Below, one piece after another: positions 34,094 to 44,913 of a stretch of DNA of 64,000 nt; the stretch's first letter is position 1; each line of letters opens with the position of its first letter. Source of the stretch: Ceratopteris richardii (lineage: Eukaryota > Streptophyta > Polypodiopsida > Polypodiales > Pteridaceae); the NCBI GenBank assembly GCA_020310875.1, contig CM035441.1, positions 86,144,777 through 86,208,776 on the forward strand, written 5' to 3'. A program made the position numbers and the translations under genes. Below the pieces are notes generated by a model that worked only from the letters and a program-made list of their open reading frames with translations, ran no database searches and was not told the origin of the DNA.

Positions 34094-34470
34094 AAGGACT
34101 TAGGATCAGATAAAGTAACAAATTATCTGACGATCCTAACTATCTCCTCGTCCACTAGGTGCGTGTAGTGGAAAGAAATGAACAGGCCAAAGAAAAGCAT
34201 CAGGTCCTAAAGGATGTGAAAGAAGAATTAAAAGAGAAGAGCTTTGAAGCATCAACCAAAAGACAAAATTAGATGCAAAGCTTACCAAATGATGCATGCA
34301 GTGAAAAAGAGCTAAAGAGGTATCAACAATAACATAGTAAACTAGAGTTATGAATGTAAGGAATACCAAGGGGAGAACAGAAGCATAGGACTTAGATCGG
34401 ATAAGGTAACAAATTCATTGACAGTCCTAACCCCTTCTTTGACCACTGGGTGCGTGTATTAAAGAACTGA
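34094..34470 (+). repeat. Direct repeat before the 3' LTR of element C
   Basis: Segments at about 34094-34172 and 34382-34460 share 'ggacttag', 'gataa(a/g)gtaacaaatt' and 'ctggtgcgtgta'-type text (period about 288 bp), with moderate divergence. It lies in the untranslated 3' region. Confidence 0.65.
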
Positions 34471-34533
34471 GAGCAATCCGCAGACAAAGAAGCAAAGCCT
34501 GTCAAGGGACGACAGAGACAAAGAGGGGGAGAG

Positions 34534-34990
34534 TGTTGTAGAGTAAATAAGCACAGAAAAGGGAGCCCCAAAAATTTCCAAATTATGGGCACAAATTTTC
34601 TTCTTCGAATTCCTATGAAAATCCCTTGAAGCCATCTAAATGCACTAGAGTCGTCCTCTAGATGCATAAGCCTCAATCATTGTAACATAATCCTTGTAAT
34701 ACATTAGGGAATTAGAGTTATTCAATAAAAGTTTCGGTCTCTTGTGTGAAAGGACCAATTTTAAGGCACATGTATGTAAGTCACATTGTGACTCTTGTAA
34801 AGGAATTTTTGTCATTGTGAGAATTGAAGGAGAATTTCGAATTTGCCTCTTTCTTGTTGATTTTCTTCTTCTCCAAGAGCTTTTGTGCATGTGTAATGCT
34901 TGAAATGTAGGTGTAGGACTATTGTCTATCCCTTCCCATCGCTTTTGAACTACTCTGGTGTGGGTGTGAGCCATAACGAGTTGTGGAGTA
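34534..34990 (+). repeat. 3' LTR of element C (end approximate)
   Basis: Starts TGTTGTAGAG immediately after the purine tract AAGAGGGGGAGAG. It contains a TTCAATAAAAG poly(A)-type signal near 34720. The right end is a guess because no second copy is in the window. Confidence 0.5.
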
Positions 34991-35394
34991 GGTGTTTGTG
35001 TTTCCCACCATTCACTAATTTGCTCATAACTTGAAGTACATATGTTAGATTTGATTGAAAATAGGATAATTAGGTTCTCATCAAGAGCTTCGAAAGGAAT
35101 CCAATATTGACCATATTCAAAGTTTGAAGCTAAGAGGAAAGTTCAAATTTGTGCTTACTACTATAAATGGTATTGTGATGTGCATTTTCAGAGAGTTAGT
35201 GAGTTGGAGAGGTATTTGAGACAAGTCACATGCATTGTAGCATTGCTAATTCACTTACTATTATGTGTGCACATGTCTTCATACACTTGGTACATCTAAT
35301 TCTTTGGATTGATAATTAAATGTGCATTAATCCACCACTATATGCACTTATGGGGTGATTGAAGTATAGTCTCATCGACACAAGTCCCTAAGAC
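34991..35394. other. No recognised feature
   Basis: AT-rich stretch between element C and the recognisable part of the element D LTR. It may include the diverged outer portion of that LTR. Confidence 0.35.
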
Positions 35395-35516
35395 TTCACA
35401 ACTTAAGTACACATAGGCGTATATATGAGCCAAGGGAAAAAACCTCCTAAAGAGGGAAAAAGGTGCCCCAACCATCCTAATGTGTTCACACACATCACTA
35501 ATTAACCATATCAACA
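35395..35516 (-). repeat. 3' LTR of element D (partial match)
   Basis: Shares 'ataggcgtatata', 'gggaaaaaacctcctaaa' and 'tgtgttcacacacatcac' with the 5' LTR and ends CAACA at 35516 next to the purine tract. Similarity fades left of about 35395. Confidence 0.6.
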
Positions 35517-36167
35517 AATCTCCCTAGGATTGATGTAGTGAACAAGGAGCTAGCATTCATGTATAAGGAAGTGCCAAGCTATGTGGAATCAATCCGCAAA
35601 AGCAAGTAAGCCGAAAGCTCTATAAAAAGCTTCAAACTTCTCCCTAGGTAGAGCCTTTGTGAAAAGGTTTGCAATGTTCTCCTATGTGGGCACATATGCC
35701 AAACTGATCTCTCCAGCAGAGAACCTCTCCCTAACGTAATGATAGTGCACCTCAATGTGCTTAGTGCGAGCATGGAACACAAGGCTCCTTGCAACTACCA
35801 ATGTGCTCTAAGTGTTAGTAAAGTTGGTGGTGGTAGAAGAATAACCAACACACAAATTAGCCATAAGGCATATGAGCCACAAACACTCAATGATCACTAT
35901 GAAAGCTACCCCATACTCAGCCTCACAACTAGAAGTGGCCACAGTAAGCTGCTTCTTGCTCAACCAAGATATGCATCAGCTACCAAGCATGAAGCAAAGA
36001 CCAGTGGTGGACACATGAGTGCCATAGAAATTAGCCGAGTCAAAGTTAGAAAAAGCATGTAAATCTGGTAGTAGTGATCACCCCTTGGGATAAAACAGTC
36101 CAAGTAGTTCCATACCACTCAATTAGCAAAATATGCACTTAACCGCATGTCAAAGCTTGACATCTAG

Positions 36168-36726
36168 TGTTGGGAATTGAACTCACAACCTCCCGGTTAG
36201 GAGTGCGATGGGCTAACCACTTGCCCCAAAAGCCATGATTGAGGATTACTTCCTAATCCTCTCTCTTAAGGCGTGGTTCAACCATCTCCTACTAGGATTA
36301 TGTGACATTCCTTTCCCCTTAGACTGAGCATTGTCCTCAATGCTCACTTGTGGACCCTTCTAACTCTTGGACCCACTTTCCATGCATGAGCACTTCCACC
36401 AACCTCAAACTCCAGCACATGGACCAAATTTGGACCTATCCCACCCTCTGTGGGTGCCCAAATGCCCATGCACCTTTATCCAAGGCCAGTTTCACACTCA
36501 CCACAGATAATCTCTTTTTCCAAGTGCCCACGAACGAGATGCGAACCTCCGTCTCGCCCAATTTCTCAACTAGGCTCTGATACCAATGTTGGGAATTGAA
36601 CTCACAACCTCCCGGTTAGGAGTGCGATGGGCTAACCACTTGCCCCAAAAGCCATGGTTGAGGATTACTTCCTAATCCTCTCTCTTAAGGCGTGGTTCAA
36701 CCATCTCCTACTAGGATTATGTGACA
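36168..36726 (-). mobile_element. TRIM element with tRNA-like LTRs and 5-bp target duplication
   Basis: A 559-bp element. Two 140-bp LTRs (36168-36307 and 36587-36726) differ at only one base by eye. They flank 279 bp with no gene. Minus strand order: LTR, tRNA-Met primer site TGGTATCAGAGCC (36585-36573) one base after the LTR, and a purine tract AAGGGGAAAGGAA just before the second LTR. The flanks are a perfect TCTAG duplication (36163-36167 and 36727-36731). These are the hallmarks of terminal-repeat retrotransposons in miniature. The LTR also holds a tRNA-like stretch (see separate entry). It looks whole and young, and depends on enzymes from elsewhere. Confidence 0.95.
36587..36655 (-). 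promoter_or_regulatory. tRNA-like Pol III promoter region in the TRIM LTR
   Basis: On the minus strand the LTR 3' half reads as a tRNA-like unit: A-box-like GGGGCAAGTGGTTAGCCC (with a GGGC/GCCC D-stem), CTCC/GGAG able to pair as an anticodon stem, and B-box-like GAGTTCAATTCCC, about 32 bp apart. The other LTR has the same sequence (36168-36236). Pol III use is inference from the boxes. Confidence 0.6.
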
Positions 36727-37174
36727 TCTAGGAAATGCATAAACCTACTCATCTATGAGACAACAAATTGAATATCTAGCCGAGTAATGCATAAGTAAAT
36801 CAAGGATCGAATAGCTTGCTGATAGAGAACAACATCAAATGCATCTCTAGCATCATGAAGACTCAACTATAAACATGTCTCCATAGGAGTGGCAATAGGT
36901 TTCCAGTTTTCAAGGCCAAAACATTGCAATAATGTGTCAATATATTTTGTTTGACAGGAAGCTAGTGTGCAATCAACTTGGATAAATTGACTACCCAAAT
37001 AATGATGCAAATGCCCCAAGTCTGACATCTCAAATGAGGCATGCAAGTCAGCCTTAAAATCAGTATATGCTTCTCATCAGGACCATTGAGCAGCATGTCA
37101 TCAACATCGGCAACAATGATCACAAGCACATCATTTACATGCTTAACGAATAAGGTGCTCTTAGTTGGACTATT

Positions 37175-37720
37175 CTAAAAACCATGTACAATCAAGTACG
37201 CATGTATCTTTTCATACCAAGCACATGGTGCTTGCATCAAACCATACAATGCCTTTTTCAACCTCCACACTCTGTTTTCATGCCCTTTTTGTACAAAAAC
37301 ATGGGGCTTAAAAGCATACACTTGTTCATGCAAGTCACCATTTTGAAATGTTGTTATAATGTCCAACTGATGTACGTTCCAACCATGATGAGCTGCAAGT
37401 GCACAGATGGTACAAATAGTACGCATTTGATATCTAGGAGAAAAGGTCTCATCAAAATCAATGCCTCTTTCTTGAGCATAACCTTTTGCAATAAGCCTAG
37501 CTTTATACTTGTCAACTGTTCTATTTGGATTACACTTTATCTTGTATACCCACTTAGTGCCAAGGGCCTTCTTGTCAAGAGGAAATTCACATAAAGAACA
37601 TGTACCATTCTTCATAATAGCATCATAGTTTGATTGCATAACAACCATCCCATTTTTTGAATTTTGTGCTTCATCAAACAAAAGAGGCTCATTCTCATCA
37701 CAAATACTAGAGGCAGCCAT
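37175..37720 (-). CDS. copia reverse transcriptase fragment (element D)
   Basis: 182 codons: FDEAQNSKNGMVVMQSNYDA, LGTKWVYKIKCNPNRTVDKY, KARLIAKGYAQERGIDFDET, AAHHGWNVHQLDI, then VWRLKKALYGLMQAPCAWYE. This is the N-terminal half of copia RT, continuing from integrase. The YVDD region is in a more decayed stretch to the left. Confidence 0.85.
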   Translation of the reverse strand: MAASSICDENEPLLFDEAQNSKNGMVVMQSNYDAIMKNGTCSLCEFPLDKKALGTKWVYKIKCNPNRTVDKYKARLIAKGYAQERGIDFDETFSPRYQMRTICTICALAAHHGWNVHQLDIITTFQNGDLHEQVYAFKPHVFVQKGHENRVWRLKKALYGLMQAPCAWYEKIHAYLIVHGF

Positions 37721-37788
37721 AACATAGCAATCTGATGCAAAAGAAGCACTATGAGATCCTAATCACGTACGATATGAGAGAGGTGCAT

Positions 37789-38707
37789 CTAATTTGCTAT
37801 CCCGCAAAGTTTGCACAAGCCATTTTGGCATACTCTTGCCTCCTCTATATCTATTCTCTCATCAAGAAGTGTATGATGTAAATCTACATCAGAAATGGAA
37901 TGATCTACATCATCACATGAAACATGTAAAGGCTGAGAAATTGCCTCATTCGGACCAACACTAGAATGTCCACCTATAAAAAGAGGCAGAAAAGTGTCAT
38001 ACACATCTTTGGAGCTAATTGATGTCTCCTTAGTACATGAAAGTAATGGCTGAATAACATCTTCCACAAAAACAACATCAGGACTAGCCAAAATGCATTT
38101 AGTCTGTGGATGATATAGATGATATCCTTCGCTTTTAGAAGTGTACCCAACACAAATACATTTTAGTGCTTTATCATCCAATTTCTTGCATTGTTGTTCA
38201 GGCACTAATGCATATGCTAGACAACCAATGACATGTAGGTGAGAAACAAATGGCTTGTGAACATGCCAAGACTCATATGGAGTGATAGACTGCAATGCTT
38301 TAGTGGGACACCTATTAAGTACATATCTTGCACACATAACAACCTCAAGCCAAAAACCTATGTGGTAAAGCATGTCTCTTGACCATACACCTCAGCATCT
38401 CCATGAGTGGCCTAATCTTCCTTTCAGAAAATCCATTTTGTTGAGGTGTATAGAACACTTTACACGGATGTTTTATCCCACATTTATCTAGAAATGCATT
38501 AAAATAAGAAGACATATATTCCTCCCCTCGATCAGAATGGAGGGCGCCCATTTTACATGCTAGTAGATTTTTAGCCACAACAAAAAATTGTTTGAAGCAC
38601 ATAAACACTTCAGACTTTGCTTTCAATGGATATACCCATGCATGCCTGGCAAAATCATCAATGAAATTCAGGAGGTAAAGATAGTTCCCAAAAGAAGGTG
38701 TTTGCAT
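37789..38707 (-). CDS. copia integrase region (element D)
   Basis: Two overlapping blocks. 38707-38345 has YLYLLNFIDDFARHAWVYPL, CKMGALHSDRGEEYMS and YTPQQNGFSERKIRPL, covering the catalytic D, D and E regions. 38373-37789 has RCPTKALQSITPYES, HLHVIGCLAYALVPEQQCKK and CICVGYTSKSEGYHLYHPQT, the conserved C-terminal part. Fossil. Confidence 0.85.
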
Positions 38708-38999
38708 ATGACCACAAATATCATTGTGAATAAACTACAATTTTTGAGTAGCTGGAACTGAACCATCTTTTGGGAAGGAGGAACGTTGCATTTTGCCCGA
38801 AATAAAAACTTCACATACATATTTACCAGGTGCCTCAAGTTTGGGCAAAGAGGACACCATTTCAAATTTCTGGAGATGTAGCAAATTAGCAAAATTTAGA
38901 TGACCAAAGCATACATGTCAAAGCTTTGTATGTGACATAGCATGAGAATCTTGAACTGCACATGTTGAATCATTCATAGATTTGCATAATCTATGAGCT

Positions 39000-40560
39000 T
39001 ATACAACCCACGACATAAAATGCCTGAAGCAATAATGATGTCGTCATTTGACAGATCATCTTGTAAATCTATCATCAACACATTTCACAACCAAGCTGAT
39101 CTTAGCTAATACTAAAACTGATAATAGTTTTTTCTTGATCATTGGCACAAATAAAGTAACCAACATTGTAAAAGAACTACCATCAACAGTAGTCAGAATG
39201 ATCTTATCAACTCCCATGATAGGATAAGATGAGTTTTTGGTGCATGTGACAATATTCCCTATAGGGGCAAGCTCAAGTGAAGTGAAGAAACTACACTATG
39301 AGGTAATATGTTTGGTTGCCCCACTATCAAAGTACCAAACATCTAAGTCTACTACAGACATACAGTGTTCATGAGAAGACCATAACTACAAATAGTAATA
39401 AATGCCCATTCTTCATTTTGCACAAGATTAACAGACTTTATTTTGGGTGTAGAGGCCTCTACAACAACCATTCTAGCCCCTTTCTTCTTTGCCTCTTTTG
39501 CAGCCAATTTTGGACAACTCTTTATGACATGATCATTTCCTTTACAGTATTTGCAAAAAAAAAATTCTTTTCTATTTTCTTTTCATCTCTCTCATCCTTC
39601 TTTGATTATACAGAATTAGCCGATTTGTGCTTACAAGTAGATGAGATCCATTTACCTTTGCCCTTCTAACTAGCCAGGAAAGCTTGATCTGCAACATGCA
39701 TAATGGACCTGTTCTGTCGAGAATGATCTTCCTACAACAAAACAAAAACTAAATCCTCAAATGTTAAGGCATTTGGATTGCCTTTCATTATCAATGAAAG
39801 AGTAGATGCAAAACCCTAATATTAATTTGGAAGACCATTAAAAATAGTTTGTACAAGTGAATTGTGAGGCAAGTCTTCATCAGCAGAAATCAATTGCTCC
39901 TTCAAATCTTTGATCTTTGTCAAAAAATTGTCCATGGAATCTCCTTCATTCATGTGCTCACTCTCCAACTGTTTTCAAAGGTAAGCAACAAAGGCATCAT
40001 TCCTTGCATGGTATAAAGTGGTAAGTGTATCGCAAGCATCCTTTGATGCTTTGTAGGAGCAAACATGAGGAATAATGGCACGTTTGATAGATAAGGCTAT
40101 CAATGCATGTGCTTGAGCATCTCTGCCATCCCAACAAAGTTGCTCTGCAATACGTACAGTAGGAACCCTAGCATGAAAAGGAACCTAAAAAATATCACCA
40201 TCTTCAATGCCATCTGCATCACCTTCAATAATTATATTTGTAGGTGTAATATGATGTTTTTCAGCACCATTCCACAGTCCTTTTGCAACCAATACATGAC
40301 ACATCATATAAGCCCATAATGGGTAATTGGTACCATCCAACTTATCCTCAACAATCCAATATATGGAATACATCACTACTTTCGGCCATGGCCACTCACT
40401 AGAATACCTTGATTTAGGAAAATGATTGTATCTCAAAAAGTTGAGCAAAACTACCCTCTCGAGTTCTACTAAACCTATAAAAGACTTTGAGGAGCCTATG
40501 CTAGTGAACCAAAACCTGTATATATCTTTGGCACAAAAAGACAAACTTACCTACATAGGC
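39000..40560 (-). pseudogene. copia gag region (element D)
   Basis: Decayed gag of the same element. Recognisable parts include the N-terminal DKLDGTNYPLWAYMMCHVLV and AKGLWN near 40330-40260, a middle UBN2-type region, and a zinc-knuckle-like part near 39550-39480. It directly follows the primer site and leader. Confidence 0.6.
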
Positions 40561-40744
40561 ACTACGATAGTGCATTCGAAGGCCAAAATGAGCCCAAATT
40601 GCAATTTCGACACCACAAAGCGAAGTCATTTTGAAATCCTAATTGCCTTGCGTATACTCACCAGTTTTTGTGTGATTTTGAGATTATGATCAAAGGGGTG
40701 TCAAAAACACCCTGGATGAGGCGTCGACCTGCTCAGATACTAAT

Positions 40745-40971
40745 TGTTGGAATTTGAGGTCTACAAAAGCATGCGAACACACAATGAAGAAGAAGCTTGG
40801 ATCACAACACACAATACTGAATGTATAACCAAGTTAATATAAAAAGATAAGTGACCCTTTAGGGTTATAGGCGTATATACAAGCAAAGGGGAAAAAACCT
40901 CCTAAAAAGGGAAAAAAGTACCCTGGTGTTCCTAGTGTGTTCACACACATCACTGCCTAAATATATCAACA
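40745..40971 (-). repeat. 5' LTR of element D
   Basis: Plus-strand ends TGTTG at 40745 and CAACA at 40971 give five-base inverted ends; length 227 bp. The inner end lies two bases from the tRNA-Met-like primer site. Confidence 0.75.
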
Positions 40972-41008
40972 TAATGTGCTACAACAATTCAACAAGACAT
41001 AGATTTCT

Positions 41009-41013
<5 letters not shown>

Positions 41014-41050
<37 letters not shown>
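41014..41050 (+). repeat. (TG)n(TA)n microsatellite
   Basis: Short compound dinucleotide tract. Confidence 0.9.
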
Positions 41051-41051
<1 letters not shown>

Positions 41052-41782
41052 CATCCATTTTGTATGCAAAATCTCCAATGGAAGCTCATAATAGTAGCCA
41101 CACAAACAGATACAACATGCTCAATCCACCAAGCCAATGTCTACATGATGATCCTTCTTTTCCTCATGAGATCCTCTCCTTTATCCTATATTAGAAAGGC
41201 AATAGTCCCATGCCTTGCCAAGTGACATGAGATTACTACTTTCTCTGTAGATAAGGAGTGACTACCACCCCAAGTATGTGACATTTCCTTCCCCTTGAAA
41301 GCATTTTAGTCCTTGAAAATGTATGTCTAGATAGAAGAAAGTGCTTGAATTTCTCTAAACCCCATGTAGTAGTTGTGAATGGTCATCTCTATGTGTTGCT
41401 TCCCCATATCCTTCCCATAAAGAAGCCTCATAAGAGACCATCTCAAAGTTGAGAAACCATCTGCATGGTGCCTACTATCTCCCATGTACAACTTCCCACA
41501 CCCATAACCTTTGAGAACACAAAAGTGACTAAAGTCTATATGACCTATCCTCAATGGAGCTAAGATTAATAGATGATAAAGGCTCCAACATAGAAAATGC
41601 AGATAATAAACCATGAAATCCTCTAAGTAATTGTTGGAAGAAGGAAAAAAGAAGTGAACCGAAGACTCAAAGAAAGATGTATGTAAGAGGGGTCCCACCA
41701 AATTTTTCAAATTGGGATAGAAGAGCATGTCACAACTCTTGGAAACCAACCAAGAAGTAAGAAGACTTCAAAGAACAAAGAG
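41051..41782. other. No firm feature; one 140-codon minus-strand frame
   Basis: A minus-strand frame at 41749-41327 (with YMGDSRHHADGFSTLRWSLM) has no recognised domain. I leave it uncalled. Confidence 0.3.
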
Positions 41783-42531
41783 TGTTGGTGTCAAGAGGCA
41801 ACCATTGTTATACATGCCTACATTTTGATCATTTTATGTACATTTTGACCAAATTTAAAAGGGTTTTTGTAAAAGCACTCCAACTTTATAAAGGCTAAGG
41901 ATTCCTTGATGCTTGAGAGTGATTCCCCATTTGTAGGATTTTTTTTAGTGTTTTTGAGACTCATTTTGACATTTATAAAGCATTAGGATCAATTTTCTAG
42001 GTCAATTTGTTCAAAACGCATTTGAAAAGGGTAAAAACTTTTAGTATAAAAGCGAAAAATGTAATTCTGTAAGGTAATTCATCCATTTTAAATAGAATCT
42101 TGTGCATCTCTCTTCTTGGGTTCTTTTTTTCCATCTCCTTCTTTATTTGAAGTTTCCATGGTGTGCTTAAGATTTCCTAACCCCATATACATCATCGAAG
42201 TGTTTTGATGCATGTTTGATGTGTATTTCTTGATTCTAAGAGCATGTATCTAGTCTTACATTCTTTTTGAGCATGTCTGTGGACTCTATGGCTTCTTGAG
42301 AGATGTCTTCATATACTCGAATCGGTAAAGATGCTTGGATTGATATACTAAAGTTGATCTACACCATTTGATGCCAATTAAGCTTCAATCTAGCAAGTCT
42401 ATAACAACGTTTTGCCCTTATTCGGGGATGTGATGTTGCTCAAAGTCTCCATTGAAGCTTGAAGCTTGGAAGAGGTGGTAATAGAACTTTGTTGGATATC
42501 AACTTTACATATTACATCATCATCTCCAACA
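41783..42531 (+). repeat. LTR-like block, TGTTGG...CCAACA ends
   Basis: A 749-bp block with six-base inverted ends, a TATAAAAG at 42045 and a purine-rich stretch (AGAAGTAAGAAGAC) just left of it. Flanks do not show a clear target duplication. It may be a solo LTR or chance. Confidence 0.35.
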
Positions 42532-43697
42532 ATAGGTCTTTTTGTAGCTTGTTTTGGTTAGGGTTGGAGTTTTAGCAAAGAATTAGTGTAATCAATTGAG
42601 AGAGAGCAAAGCATTTGCATACGCAAGGCATTCAACTCTTTGAACACTTATATGCCACTTGAAAGAGAGAGCATTATTCAAGTGCTTCTTTCACGGTTGG
42701 AGAGGTAAGGAACAATAGTAGAATTGTTAGAGGATAGTGGCATATTGAGACTGGTAGAGAAAGATCAGATATGATGTGTTGTAGAGCAATCAATTGGTTT
42801 CCAAAAGGGGTAAGAATGCTCATCTTGATAGTTTATTTTCCCTTTTTATATTGGATAGATTGAGCAAACAATTGAGCAATGAGAGTGTGTGCAGTTGGGA
42901 ATAAGTATTTCCACGTTTGAGAGGCATTGGGGTGAAGCACTCTAGCACTCATGCATCATGGGAATCAGGCAAACCAGATAGGTTGTAACATGCATTGGGA
43001 AAGCTCTCTTTTTAGTACAATAATTTAACTATCCAAACCCATTGATTGGTTGTAAAGAGTGCAAATAAATTGGGGCATTGACCACTGAATGAGTAGGAAA
43101 AGAGAGCAAGGTTTGAGAGAAGAGAAAGGCATTGATAGTAATTGGAAATGCATGATATTTGAATGTTTGTGAAAACTCCTAGGGCCATTAATTTAGTTTA
43201 GAGCTATCATTTGGGTGCATCCTTGCCAATTAAAGTGTTTTGAGGTAGTGTTGGCATTTAACGAGTCATCAAGGAAGCTAATGGGATCCCATGTTACAAA
43301 TTGAAGGATATTGGAACTACTAAAAAGAAAAACAACTATAGGTATGGAGCTATCATATAACTTGAACCACTAAGGGAAAGCAACCATCCACATTACGATA
43401 GCATATAGATCCACTAATCATCTCAGGTCCAGAATAATCTCAAGAGGATTTAACCAAACAACTAGTTTGGGCTAAAGTGATTTTCTATTTGCAATTTAGG
43501 TTTTTTGAAGCTAGCAAGAGATTGAAAATCATATAAAATTGTTTGTTGGACACCAAGACTAGGCCTTGCATAGAACTCTTCAGAAGGAAAATTTTTCATA
43601 GCACAAGAAATTCACTGATTAGCTATCAATAGCTAGATCCATCAGGAAGTTGTGTAGTATTAGGTCATCTATTGTCCATGCAGAGTAGGGATTAAAA
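42532..43697. other. No recognised gene
   Basis: AT-rich DNA with 'gagagag' and 'aggcatt' phrases. No domain or repeat supported. Confidence 0.35.
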
Positions 43698-44063
43698 TTG
43701 AACAAGCATACGAAGACCAAGAGCAAGAATTTTGAAAGACTTTCCAAAGGGCGCATTGATTTATCTATTGAAACCCTTATTTTCTCTAGAGAATTAATTC
43801 AGACACTAAACTTAGGGAAGGCCCTAAGTAGCTTGTTGGAAGCAGTCACGGAACCGAAGGAGCCACAAGACAAAGAGGGTCAGAACGAAGAGATAGCACA
43901 AGCAGACACAGTAGCCAAAGAAGATCTCGCAAGTAGGCCATCTAAATTTTTCAGACATCAAGGAGTGGGCACACAAGAAGAAAGAGCAAGTAGGGAGCTC
44001 AAAGATGCGTACGACAAATCAACAGAGAAAATCCCTACACAAATAAGTGATTTTAATCACTAA
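43698..44063 (+). CDS. Hypothetical charged ORF next to element B
   Basis: 121 codons from MNKHTKTKSKNFERLSKGRI to KIPTQISDFNH. It is hydrophilic, rich in Glu, Lys and Gln, with EPKEPQDKEGQNEEIAQAD and HQGVGTQEERASRELKDAYD. The frame ends seven bases before the element B LTR. I do not recognise it. It could be the tail of an older element's 3' module (compare the charged blocks of element C) into which B inserted, or chance. Confidence 0.3.
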   Translation: MNKHTKTKSKNFERLSKGRIDLSIETLIFSRELIQTLNLGKALSSLLEAVTEPKEPQDKEGQNEEIAQADTVAKEDLASRPSKFFRHQGVGTQEERASRELKDAYDKSTEKIPTQISDFNH

Positions 44064-44070
44064 AAACCAT

Positions 44071-44530
44071 TGTAAATACCATTTCATATTTTTGTAGCTC
44101 CATTTTGTGCAAGCCAAGGAGTCCTTGAGCTTGAGGAGCCTTAGAAGTACCTATATATCAATTTTCATATTTTTTAGACTCCGTTTAAGCCCTCAAATTG
44201 GCCCTGGAACCTAATTTTTAACTAGGCCGGACATTAGGTCTGGACAGGGCCAAAGCTAGTCAAAAACTATAAAAGGAGCTAGAGAGCTCATTTTTGAGGC
44301 TAGATTGTAATTGAAATGAACTTGTAAGAGCTTTTTGAAAGTAATATAAGAACTCCATTGCTTCTCACTCTTTGTCTTGCCGTGTGTGCGCGTGTGTGTG
44401 TATGTGTGTGCATGCTTGTGTGCTTCTCACTCACGCACTTGTGCCTCTACTTGCTCGAGGTCTTCATACCATCCTCACGTCTTCCCGGATTGACATTAAA
44501 GGAGGTGCTACTCATCACTGAGCTACACCA
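44071..44530 (+). repeat. 5' LTR of element B
   Basis: Runs from TGTAAATACC to GAGCTACACCA, 460 bp. It has a TATA box (CTATAAAAGG at 44267), a GT-rich stretch near 44390-44410, and the blocks shared with the element A LTR. The inner end is five bases from the primer site. Confidence 0.75.
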
Positions 44531-44535
44531 AATTT

Positions 44536-44555
44536 TGGCGCCATTGCCGGGGATC
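44536..44555 (+). promoter_or_regulatory. tRNA-Asp primer-binding site of element B
   Basis: TGGCGCCATTGCCGGGGATC, a near-perfect complement of the tRNA-Asp 3' end. Confidence 0.85.
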
Positions 44556-44913
44556 GAGCTTTGAGGACGAGCGTGTGATGGTAAGACGTAGAGTTGAGAC
44601 GTTGGCATCGTAGGTAATTTCTTTACTCTTCTTGTTTTTCTCTTCCTTACCTCACCACCATCATCACCATCATCATCCTCACCATCTCCCACCTCCATCT
44701 CCATCATCGCAAAAATTTCAGTTTTTTTATCATATCTCCTTCCTCCTTTCATTTCCCTCATTCCACTTGTGAGAGAGAGCGAGAGAGCGATATTGTGTGT
44801 GCAGTTTTTGCATGTTTCTTGAGCTGTCTTGCAGGTACATGCTGCATCATCTTCTCCAACACTCCGCGCAGGTACGAAAATCTGGGCAACTGTCTCGGTG
44901 TCGCCGAACTCTG

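Larger units (their letters stand above)
26460..34990 (+). mobile_element. Ty3/gypsy element C, 5'-truncated, with long 3' coding module
   Basis: Plus-strand element that begins inside the RT/RNase H region and runs through RNase H, integrase, a frame joining the integrase C-terminus to a protease-like domain, and then about 3.6 kb of further coding blocks before a purine tract (34521-34533) and a TG that starts a 3' LTR (34534). Integrase and RNase H match element B closely, so it belongs to the same lineage. It lacks gag and the 5' LTR and is broken about ten times. The 3' LTR outer end is not defined; an AATAAA-type signal lies near 34720. Confidence 0.75.
35395..40971 (-). mobile_element. 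Ty1/copia element D
   Basis: Minus-strand copia element: LTR (40971-40745), a tRNA-Met-like primer site (40742-40731, TAGTATCTGAGC), gag (about 40560-39000), gag-pre-integrase, integrase, RT, RNase H, then a purine tract (CCTAGGGAGATT) and the partial second LTR (35516-35395). All copia parts are in family order. It is old, broken many times, and split near its 3' end by a TRIM. The LTRs are clearly diverged. It is the same family as the relics at 4.4-9.1 kb. Confidence 0.8.

Noticed and set aside
36350-36580. 76-codon plus-strand frame inside the TRIM
   Set aside because: It lies in the noncoding interior, antisense to the element, with no known domain.
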